Translations under genes and position numbers: made by a program
Part shown: one piece after another, positions 7,013 through 13,285 of the stretch
Position numbering within the stretch: position 1 is the first letter of the stretch
Layout of the letters: each line of letters opens with the position of its first letter
Notes under the pieces: model-generated
What the model saw: the letters and a program-made list of their open reading frames with translations, nothing else
What the model was told of the DNA's origin: nothing
The model's database searches: none
Source: JBEIFW01 sp044370695
Lineage (GTDB): Bacteria > Actinomycetota > Acidimicrobiia > Acidimicrobiales > Ilumatobacteraceae
Assembly: GCA_044370695.1 (NCBI GenBank)
Contig: JBILVB010000085.1
Coordinates: 1 to 17,023, forward strand
Length of the DNA: 17,023 nucleotides
Direction of reading: 5' to 3'

Positions 7013-8519
7013 CCCGATCCGTTTCGGGATGCCCGACGATCACCATCCCCCGCACGGCGGCGTGGTCCGACCCGTCGCTCACTCGCACCGTCCAGGTCTG
7101 CCACTGGCCTGACGCGGCGCACAAGCGCACGATCCCGGTCCGATCGGTGCCCTGGTCGAAGCGCACCACCGAGCGATCGTCGGGATGGACCAGGTCGTCG
7201 ATCGAGCGGCCGCGCAGGGCCGAGCTCTGCTGGCCGAGGAGCCGTTCGCTCGCCGGGTTGAGGTGGCGAATCCTGGCGGTGTCGTCCAGCACGATCACGG
7301 GATCGCCGAGGATGTCGAACACGGTCCAGCCCGACGGCTGACGACCAACCACAGTGCTCACGTCGCCGTCCTGGGCCGGGTCGTCGACGGTCACGTGGTT
7401 GCGGCCGGCCCCTTTGGCCTTGGCGAGCGCTCGATCCGCTCTGGCGATCACCCGGTCGACGTTCTCGCCGGCCACGGCCACGGCCACGCCGGCACTCGCC
7501 CCGATCCGCAGGGTGTGGTCGCCGACCTGGAACGGTGCGGCCAGCTCGGCCACGGCGCGCCTTGCGATCGCCTCTGCGTCGGCGACGTCGATCGGCCCGG
7601 CCAGCAGCAACACGAACTCGTCGCCGCCCCAGCGCGCCGCGCCGTCGCCGATGCGCAGGCGAAGTCCCAGCCGGTCGGCCACGGCCGACAGGAGCAGGTC
7701 GCCTGTCTCGTGGCCGAAACGGTCGTTCACCGGCTTGAAGAGGTCGAGGTCCAGGTACACGACGGCCGGTCGAGCCTCGCATGCGAGCAGCTGTTCGAGG
7801 CGCAGGGTGGTCGCGCGGCGGTTCGCGAGCCCGGTCAGCGGATCGTGGTCGGCCTGGTACGAGAGGTGATTGTGGGCCTCGGTGAGCCGGTCCCGCTCGT
7901 CGATCAACGCGTCGGCGAGTTCGGCGTTCTCGAGTGTCATCTGCTTCAGACGCCGGTGCGCCGCCGTCCACGAGAGGTTCAACCCGACCATGAGGCCGGC
8001 CCACAGCAGCAACATGGCGAACCGGTCGGCCCTGCCGATGAGCACCAGGGTCACGGCGCTCGGCCCCGTCAGCCCGGCCAGAGCGACGTTGAACAGAGTC
8101 CTGGACGCAGCGGTGACCAGCAGTTGCACCGCCACCATGCCCATGAGCGAGTTCACGATCCATGGCAGCTGGGCCGGGTCGCCGAGGAATGCGGCCATCG
8201 GAGCGATCGCCCCCCAGACCAGGGAGAGGCTTCCGCACGCCACCGCGACCCGGATGCCGCGAGCGCGCGTGGTCGTCGAGTCGAACCGACGCAGGTCGTA
8301 GGTGAGCAGCGCCAGGCTGAGCAGCAGGTTGAGCGCAACGAGACCCAGCCAGGTGGCGACCGCCGTGGCGGGCGCAGCGGGCCAGAGATGGCGGGTGAAG
8401 CCTGCGGCGCCGAGGGGGGCGACGGCGAGGCCCCACCGTGCCTGGCGCAGGAAGCGCCGCTCCTCGTGGGCATCCCGGGGCACATGGGGTTGCTGCCGTG
8501 ATCCGGGGCCGTGCTTCAC
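6972..8519 (-). CDS. Membrane diguanylate cyclase: multi-TM sensor, GGDEF, then C-terminal PAS
   Basis: A 515-residue protein starting at GTG 8519, with no clear ribosome-binding site. Five or six hydrophobic segments occupy ~28-185, followed by a short coiled-coil-like linker (LKQMTLENAELADALIDERD). The GGDEF domain (~222-380) has the metal/nucleotide block YLDLDLFKPVND and an intact RWGGDEF, with GGDEF at 298-302. An RxxD inhibitory I-site, RIGD at 289-292, lies five residues before it. Both active and I-sites are intact, so it should make cyclic di-GMP from two GTP and be product-inhibited. A PAS-like domain (~398-495, FDILGDPVIVLDDTARIRHLNPASERLLG...VHPDDR) follows the catalytic domain instead of preceding it. 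The C-terminal end of the gene overlaps the convergent hydratase gene. Confidence 0.9.
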   Translation of the reverse strand: MKHGPGSRQQPHVPRDAHEERRFLRQARWGLAVAPLGAAGFTRHLWPAAPATAVATWLGLVALNLLLSLALLTYDLRRFDSTTTRARGIRVAVACGSLSLVWGAIAPMAAFLGDPAQLPWIVNSLMGMVAVQLLVTAASRTLFNVALAGLTGPSAVTLVLIGRADRFAMLLLWAGLMVGLNLSWTAAHRRLKQMTLENAELADALIDERDRLTEAHNHLSYQADHDPLTGLANRRATTLRLEQLLACEARPAVVYLDLDLFKPVNDRFGHETGDLLLSAVADRLGLRLRIGDGAARWGGDEFVLLLAGPIDVADAEAIARRAVAELAAPFQVGDHTLRIGASAGVAVAVAGENVDRVIARADRALAKAKGAGRNHVTVDDPAQDGDVSTVVGRQPSGWTVFDILGDPVIVLDDTARIRHLNPASERLLGQQSSALRGRSIDDLVHPDDRSVVRFDQGTDRTGIVRLCAASGQWQTWTVRVSDGSDHAAVRGMVIVGHPETDRVTRGAGSAAAGAR

Positions 8520-8605
8520 GGCCCAACGGTCGGTCCGACTTGCACCGGTTTGAGGCAGTGGACGCTTGCTCGGCAGCCTCTTCGCCGATCTTGAGGTTGT
8601 CGATC

Positions 8606-8637
8606 GTGGCGGTGCGGCGTCGGTCGCAGGCCGCCAC
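8606..8637 (-). terminator. Candidate hairpin terminator after the dehydrogenase gene
   Basis: Plus-strand arms GTGGCGG (8606-8612) and CCGCCAC (8631-8637) pair perfectly. Inside, TGCG pairs with CGCA around an 8-nt loop, with a 2-nt bulge on one side, giving about 11 paired bases. It begins 26 nt past the dehydrogenase stop (minus strand) and lies in the 144-bp gap before the GGDEF gene. There is no T-run after it, so if it terminates it is of the I-shaped, U-less type common in actinobacteria. Nothing else is recognisable in this gap. Confidence 0.4.
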
Positions 8638-8663
8638 CAGCGGTCGCCCGACGGTAGGTGGGC

Positions 8664-9695
8664 TCACCCGTTCGGGCGCACCAGGACCTTCACGTGCTCG
8701 TCGGGCCGGCCGAGTTGCGCGAAGGCGCCGGCAACCCCGTCGAGGCCGACCTGACCGGTGACCAGCGCAGCGGCGTCGATGCGGCCCTCGGCGATCGTGT
8801 GCATGCTCTCGGCGAACTCCGCCGCATCCCAGCCGAGCGCGAAGGTGATCGACAACTCCTTGTTGACGCCGACTGCCGGCCAGAACCCGTCGGTCTGCAT
8901 GCACAGGCCGGCGACGAGCACCTCGGAGTGGCGGGGCGCCGCCTTCATCGCGAGGTCGATGATGCCGGGGACGCCGATGGCGTCGACCACCACCGTTGCG
9001 CCCCGGCCGCCGGCGGCGCGCCAGGCAGCGATCGGCTCGGTCGCGCCCGGGTCGACGACGACCTGGGCGCCGAGCGCCTCGGCGAACCGGCGCCGGGCGG
9101 GGGAGAAGTCGGCGGCCACGACGAGGCCGACCCCGCCGGCGAGCAGGTTGGCGATCACGGCGAGACCGACGGGCCCGCAGCCCAGCACGACGGCGGAGCC
9201 GAGGGCGACGGCCCGGCTGCGCCGCACGGCGTGCAGGCCGACGGCGAGGGGCTCGGTGAGGGCGAACAACTCGGGTGCCACCCCCGCCGGCACCGGCACA
9301 CAGCCCTCGGCATCCACGACGAATCGTTCGGCGTACCCGCCCGGCCACTGATTGGCAAAGCCCACGGAGCGGACCACCCCGCCCGGGAGCCGCACGACCG
9401 GGTGGGGCGCGACCACGGTTCCCGGGCGCAGACCGTCGACGCCACGTCCGACGTCGAGTACCCGGGCCACGATCTCGTGGCCCATCACCAGATCGGCGTC
9501 GGGGTCGAAGTCGAACAGCGCCATGCCGCACGCGCGGGACGACGCCACCAGATCGGCGCCGTGGCGCACGGCGTGCAGGTCGCTGCCGCAGATCCCGCAC
9601 GCCACCGTCTCGAGCAACACCTGGCCGGGGCCCGGGACGGGCTCGGGGACGTCGTCGACGACGATCCGGCCCGCGCGCAGGACCGCAGCCCGCAT
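8664..9695 (-). CDS. Zinc-binding medium-chain alcohol dehydrogenase-like protein
   Basis: A 343-residue MDR-superfamily protein, third in the minus-strand cassette. The N-terminal catalytic domain has GICGSDLH with zinc ligand Cys36, MGHE with His72-Glu73, and TEPLAVGLHAV with Glu148. The Rossmann segment LGCGPVGLAV (~171-180) binds NAD(P), with Asp196 at the end of the second strand (VAADFS). The lobe where sorbitol/alcohol dehydrogenases carry four structural-zinc cysteines (here ~95-118, PHPVVRLPGGVVRSVGFANQ) has none, so only the catalytic zinc is likely. A longer than usual loop (~43-70) precedes the GHE motif. The ATG at 9695 overlaps the TGA of the upstream gene by one base (TGATG), which indicates translational coupling. 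It is expected to interconvert an alcohol and a carbonyl using NAD(P)(H); the substrate is unknown. Confidence 0.9.
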   Translation of the reverse strand: MRAAVLRAGRIVVDDVPEPVPGPGQVLLETVACGICGSDLHAVRHGADLVASSRACGMALFDFDPDADLVMGHEIVARVLDVGRGVDGLRPGTVVAPHPVVRLPGGVVRSVGFANQWPGGYAERFVVDAEGCVPVPAGVAPELFALTEPLAVGLHAVRRSRAVALGSAVVLGCGPVGLAVIANLLAGGVGLVVAADFSPARRRFAEALGAQVVVDPGATEPIAAWRAAGGRGATVVVDAIGVPGIIDLAMKAAPRHSEVLVAGLCMQTDGFWPAVGVNKELSITFALGWDAAEFAESMHTIAEGRIDAAALVTGQVGLDGVAGAFAQLGRPDEHVKVLVRPNG

Positions 9696-10447
9696 CACGC
9701 GCCCAGCTTGCGCGTGCCCTGGACGGCGAGGCGCAGCGGATCCATCACGAACCGGACCGGTGGCAGGGTGACGTCGGCCCGGAACGCGAACGACGTCATC
9801 GCCATCGTCGGGCGGATCATCCCGGCCATGCCCAACGCCTGCGGGTCGGGAAGCTCGAGGATCGGGCGACCCCGATCGGCGGAGTGGATCACGTACTCCG
9901 GGTTGACCTGGGCGATCACCCCGTCGCCCGCCTCGCCGAGCCGGACCAGGTGCAGGTTGTCGAACGCCAGCAGATCGGCCCCGGCGATCGGCTCGGGGTC
10001 GCCGACACCGAAGCGCAGCACCTCGGCGCCCCCGAGCGCGGCCCGGCACTCGTAGCGGTCGTGGCGAGCGGTGATCGCCACCTCGCCGACCTCGACCGGG
10101 AACCCCCAGCCCTCGCGCAGCGCCTCGGCGGCCGCCTCGCTGTCGCACACGGCGCCCAGGCACAGTGCCCGGGGCCGGATCCCGGCGCGCACCACGAGGC
10201 GCATCTGCGCCAACGAGAACGCGCCCACCGGGCTGTCGGCCACCTTGAGCGCGAACGGCGAGACGTACGGCGGGATCGACGGGTGCAGCGCCGGTGGAGT
10301 GAGCGACAGGGTGGGGTCCGCGCGGACCTCCCAGTTGACCTGGACGGCCAGGATGCCTTCGAGTTCCCAGGCCTCGGTGGACAGCGCGTGCGAGCGCGGA
10401 GCGCGGGCCAGTGCGGCGCCGGCATCGAGGGTTCCGACGACGGGCAT
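9695..10447 (-). CDS. Acetoacetate decarboxylase-fold protein, catalytic lysine apparently absent
   Basis: A 250-residue protein of the acetoacetate decarboxylase (ADC) family. Recognisable parts are PPALHPSIPPYVSPF (~51-65), GAFSLAQMRLVVRAGIRPRALCLGAV (~75-100), LREGWGFPVEVGEVAI (~110-125) and a C-terminal MTSFAFRADVTLPPVRFV segment. In authentic ADC the block 'RE..GFPKK' carries the Schiff-base lysine; here the two residues after Pro117 are Val and Glu. The acidic residue that works with the lysine also seems replaced near Gln81. Simple decarboxylation by the classical mechanism is therefore unlikely, but non-decarboxylating relatives of this fold (aldolase-dehydratase types) are known. The start lies one base past the stop of the LLM gene, and the end overlaps the dehydrogenase start. 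By-eye alignment only. Confidence 0.82.
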   Translation of the reverse strand: MPVVGTLDAGAALARAPRSHALSTEAWELEGILAVQVNWEVRADPTLSLTPPALHPSIPPYVSPFALKVADSPVGAFSLAQMRLVVRAGIRPRALCLGAVCDSEAAAEALREGWGFPVEVGEVAITARHDRYECRAALGGAEVLRFGVGDPEPIAGADLLAFDNLHLVRLGEAGDGVIAQVNPEYVIHSADRGRPILELPDPQALGMAGMIRPTMAMTSFAFRADVTLPPVRFVMDPLRLAVQGTRKLGA

Positions 10448-10448
10448 C

Positions 10449-11540
10449 TCAGGCCGCCTTCGCCTTCGGCCTGAAGTGCGGCATGACCTCGGCGGCGAAC
10501 AGCCGCAGGCTGTCGAGCACCTGCTGCTGGGGGATCGACTCGGCCGTGTTGAGGATGAAGTTCACGCGGTCCACTCCGCAGGACTCCCACTTCTTCAACT
10601 CGCGGGTGATCTGCTCCGGGTTGCCGATGGCGATGCCCTCGGGCGGCTGGCCCGCCTCGCCCGGCGACTGGGCCTGGCGACGGGTGTTGGCCAGCAGGCC
10701 CGGCGACGGATACCCCTTGGTGGGGAACGCCTCCTTGGCCATGTCGAGCTGGCCTGCGAGGTACTGGAAGGTGCCGATCATCCGACCGCCCGTGGCGATG
10801 CCGTTGGCGGAGTCGTCGTGGCAGAACAGGAAGTTCGCCGCGCACAGCTGGTCGTTGACGAACGCTCCGGCCGGTGTGCAGTGCTGGATGCGGCGCCGGT
10901 ACTCCTGCACCCGGCGTTCCTGCTCCTTGAACGTGGTGAAGTTCACGCCGAGTGCACCCATGCCCCGGTCGGCGGCGTCGAACTCGGTGCCCGGGGTGGA
11001 CACCGCCACCCACATCGGCGGGTGCGGATCCTGGTACGGCTTGGGCAGCACGGAGCGCTCGGGCATCGAGAAGAACTCGCCTTCGAAGCCGAACCGCTCG
11101 TTCATCCACATCTGCGGGATGGCGTGGACGAACTCGTCCCACGACTTCTTCGTCGTGTCCGGGTTCGCCCGGAACCCGCCGAGCTCGGTCCACGTGGCCG
11201 ACCGGCCGGTGCCGAACTCGAGCCGCCCGCCCGACAGCAGGTCGAGCACGGCGGCCCGTTCGGCGATGCGGATCGGGTGGTTGAACTCCGGGACGCACAC
11301 GACGATCCCGTGGCCGACCCGGATGTTCGTCGTCTGCATGGCGCATGCCGTCAGGAACAGCTCCGGCGCCGAGCAGTGCGAGTACTCCTCGAGGAAGTGG
11401 TGCTCGACGGCCCACACGGTGTCGAAGCCGAGTTCGTCGGCCAGGCGCACCTGTTCGAGCGCGTTCATGTAGACCTGACGCTCGTGCTCGCGCGTCAACG
11501 GACGCGGCACCGAGAGCTCGTAGAAGATCCCGAACTTCAT
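10449..11540 (-). CDS. LLM class flavin-dependent oxidoreductase (bacterial luciferase-like monooxygenase)
   Basis: A 363-residue luciferase-like TIM-barrel protein, first gene of the three-gene cassette. Hallmarks are MKFGIFYEL at the start, GFDTVWAVEHHFLEEYSHCSAPELFL (~38-63) with the VEHH pair, the NHPIRIAERAAVLDLLSGGRLEFGTGRS block (~87-114) and PHPPMWVAVSTPGT (~173-186). These proteins use reduced flavin (FMNH2) and O2, or F420, on organic substrates. The VEHH-type members are closest to flavin monooxygenases, so oxidation or ring/side-chain oxygenation is plausible. An excellent ribosome-binding site (AGGAGGGG) precedes the ATG. Its TGA is followed after one base by the ATG of the ADC-like gene. 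It is 49 bp from the end of pheA, which is on the same strand. Confidence 0.9.
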   Translation of the reverse strand: MKFGIFYELSVPRPLTREHERQVYMNALEQVRLADELGFDTVWAVEHHFLEEYSHCSAPELFLTACAMQTTNIRVGHGIVVCVPEFNHPIRIAERAAVLDLLSGGRLEFGTGRSATWTELGGFRANPDTTKKSWDEFVHAIPQMWMNERFGFEGEFFSMPERSVLPKPYQDPHPPMWVAVSTPGTEFDAADRGMGALGVNFTTFKEQERRVQEYRRRIQHCTPAGAFVNDQLCAANFLFCHDDSANGIATGGRMIGTFQYLAGQLDMAKEAFPTKGYPSPGLLANTRRQAQSPGEAGQPPEGIAIGNPEQITRELKKWESCGVDRVNFILNTAESIPQQQVLDSLRLFAAEVMPHFRPKAKAA

Positions 11541-11544
11541 GGTT

Positions 11545-11552
11545 CCCCTCCT
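11545..11552 (-). promoter_or_regulatory. Strong Shine-Dalgarno of the LLM/ADC-like/dehydrogenase cassette
   Basis: On the minus strand AGGAGGGG stands four bases before the ATG at 11540, the clearest ribosome-binding site in the left part of the minus strand. The two following genes have coupled starts, so this site may set translation of the whole cassette. It lies in the 49-bp gap after pheA, which shows no obvious promoter or hairpin; transcription may continue from pheA. Confidence 0.7.
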
Positions 11553-11589
11553 GCAGTTCGTCCCCGGCGGGAGCGTACTGCGCGGCGGT

Positions 11590-12513
11590 TCAGCCGATTC
11601 TGCGACGAAGGTCCTGCAGCCAGTCGTCGGCTTCTCGCCAGCGGGTGTCGGCGTGCTCGCGGGCGCTGGCGGCGTGGGCGCCGGCGGCCGGGTAGGAGCC
11701 GAGGAACTTCACGCCGCCCTGCTTCGCGTGCAGGTCGCGCAGGGCGTCGGCCAGCAGCTCGTCGGCGAGGTGGCCGTCGACGTCGAGCACGAAGCAGTAG
11801 TCGCCGAGACCGCCCCGCTTGGTCGGCCGGCTCTCGATCTTCGACAGGTTGATCCGTCGGGCGGCGAACTCCTGCAGGATCGACAGCAGGCTGCCCGGTT
11901 CGTCGGCCCGCTGGTAGACGACGAGGCTCGTCTTGTCGTGCCCGGTGGGCGCCGGGATCCCGTCGCGGGCGACGAGGAGGAACCGGGTCTGGTTCCCGTC
12001 CGCGTCGCTGAGGTCGTCGGTCAGCACGGTGAGCCCGTGAAGGGTTGCGCCGAGCGCCGGGCCGACCGCGACGAGGCCCGGGTCGTCGCTCGCGGCCACC
12101 AGGCGGGCCGCTTCGACCGTCGAGTTGGCGGCCCGCACCTCGGCGTGGGGCAGCCTGCGGCGCAGGAACCGTTGGACCTGGGCGGTGGCCATCGGCATCG
12201 AGATCACGGCGGTGACGGCATCGAGGGTGGTGCCGGGTCGCCCCATCAGCACGTGCTCGATGTCGAGCACCACCTCCCGCTGGATCAGCAGCTCGTGGGT
12301 GAAGGCCAGGTTGTCGATCGTCAGGTTGACCGTGCCCTCCAGCGCGTTCTCCACCGGGACGAACCCGGCGTCGAGTTCGCCCGAGGCGACGGCGTCGAGC
12401 ACGTCGGGGATCGAGACGTGGGGGACGGTGTCGGCCGCTGCGAGGTCGGCCTGGGTTCGCAACGCCTGCTCGGTGAAGGTGCCCGCGGGCCCCAGGAAGC
12501 CGATCTTGGGCAC
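11590..12513 (-). CDS. pheA: Prephenate dehydratase (phenylalanine biosynthesis)
   Basis: A 307-residue monofunctional prephenate dehydratase starting at GTG 12513, giving MPKIGFLGPAGTFTEQAL. It decarboxylates and dehydrates prephenate to phenylpyruvate, the committed step to phenylalanine. The periplasmic-binding-like catalytic domain spans ~1-185, with VPVENALEGTV (~52-62) and the catalytic GNQTRF block, Thr176-Arg177-Phe178. The C-terminal ACT domain (~192-275) carries DEPGSLLSILQEFAARRINLSKIESRPTKRGGLGDYCFVLDVDGH. The ESRP segment contacts the Phe effector in this family, so feedback inhibition by phenylalanine is expected. There is no chorismate mutase domain. A C-terminal helix-rich tail follows. 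The start has a poor ribosome-binding site; it is divergent from larB with 19 bp between start codons. Confidence 0.95.
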   Translation of the reverse strand: MPKIGFLGPAGTFTEQALRTQADLAAADTVPHVSIPDVLDAVASGELDAGFVPVENALEGTVNLTIDNLAFTHELLIQREVVLDIEHVLMGRPGTTLDAVTAVISMPMATAQVQRFLRRRLPHAEVRAANSTVEAARLVAASDDPGLVAVGPALGATLHGLTVLTDDLSDADGNQTRFLLVARDGIPAPTGHDKTSLVVYQRADEPGSLLSILQEFAARRINLSKIESRPTKRGGLGDYCFVLDVDGHLADELLADALRDLHAKQGGVKFLGSYPAAGAHAASAREHADTRWREADDWLQDLRRRIG

Positions 12514-12532
12514 GGGCGGCCAGGATAGTGAG
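12514..12532. promoter_or_regulatory. Very short divergent intergenic region between pheA and larB
   Basis: Only 19 bp separate the GTG of pheA (minus) from the ATG of larB (plus). It contains the larB ribosome-binding site AGGA (12522-12525), seven bases from the ATG. The minus strand reads TATCCT at 12521-12526, a weak -10-like element eight bases before the pheA GTG, which might give a leaderless pheA transcript. Promoters for both genes must lie inside or across the coding sequence of the other. Confidence 0.5.
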
Positions 12533-13285
12533 ATGGACCAGCTTCGACTCCGGACGATCCTCGACGACGTGGCCGCCGGCCGCATCGCCGCCGATGACGC
12601 CGCCCGCGCCCTGGCCCGTCTGCCCTGGGCCGACCTCGGGTATGCCCGCATCGACCACCACCGCCACCTCCGTCTGGGCCTGCCCGAGGCGGTGTACGGG
12701 CCGGGCAAGTCGCCCGAGCACTGCGCCGGGATCGTCGGCGAGTTGCTCGCCCACGGCGACGGCCCCGTGATCCTCAGCCGGGCCGACACGGCGCAGGCCA
12801 AGGCCGCCCTCGGCGCCCATCCCGACGGCGTCGTGCACGGCGCCGACCCGGCGACGCTGGTGTGGCGGCCCCGTCCGGTCACGCGGACCGAGCGGGTGGT
12901 CGTGGCGGCGGCCGGCACCGCCGACCTGCCCGTCGCCGACGAGTGCGCCGCCGTCCTCGCCGCCCACGGGTTCGCCCCGGTCCGCCTGACCGACGTCGGG
13001 GTCGCCGGCCTGCACCGCTTGCTCCCCCACGTCGACCTGCTCGCCGACGCCGACGCCGTCGTCGCGGTCGCCGGCATGGAGGGAGCACTCGCCAGCGTGA
13101 TCGGTGGTCTCGTCGCCTGCCCGGTGGTGGCCGTACCGACCTCGGTCGGCTACGGCGCCGGCCTGCAGGGTGTCACCGCGCTGCTCGCCATGCTGTCGAG
13201 CTGCGCGTCCGGGGTCACCGTGGTCGGGATCGACAACGGCTTCGGCGCTGCGGTCGCCGTGGCCCGTCTGCTGGGTCGCGGATGA
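12533..13285 (+). CDS. larB: Nickel pincer cofactor biosynthesis carboxylase/hydrolase LarB
   Basis: A 250-residue LarB, the AIR-carboxylase-like (PurE-related) enzyme that carboxylates the pyridinium ring of nicotinic acid adenine dinucleotide and cleaves its phosphoanhydride, starting nickel-pincer nucleotide synthesis. Seen here are the N-terminal LarB-specific helical segment ending DHHRHLRLGLPEAVYGPGKS (~41-60), the nucleotide-binding AAAGTADLPVADE (~125-137), DVGVAGLHRLL (~154-164), VAGMEGALASVIGGLV (~179-194) and PTSVGYGAG. Cys224 in LSSCASGVTV matches the position of the cysteine reported to form a covalent adduct with the pyridine ring in the Lactobacillus enzyme. Length is normal. 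An AGGA site precedes the ATG. Its TGA overlaps the larC start by 4 bp (ATGA). Confidence 0.93.
   Translation: MDQLRLRTILDDVAAGRIAADDAARALARLPWADLGYARIDHHRHLRLGLPEAVYGPGKSPEHCAGIVGELLAHGDGPVILSRADTAQAKAALGAHPDGVVHGADPATLVWRPRPVTRTERVVVAAAGTADLPVADECAAVLAAHGFAPVRLTDVGVAGLHRLLPHVDLLADADAVVAVAGMEGALASVIGGLVACPVVAVPTSVGYGAGLQGVTALLAMLSSCASGVTVVGIDNGFGAAVAVARLLGRG

Noticed and set aside
8520..8668. A minus-strand stretch reading like a short peptide (TIDNLKIGEEAAEQ) from a GTG that overlaps the dehydrogenase stop
   Set aside because: The frame does not stop but runs on for hundreds of codons antisense or out of frame through the cyclase gene. There is no conserved domain, and a hairpin lies within it. 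Left as a curiosity only.
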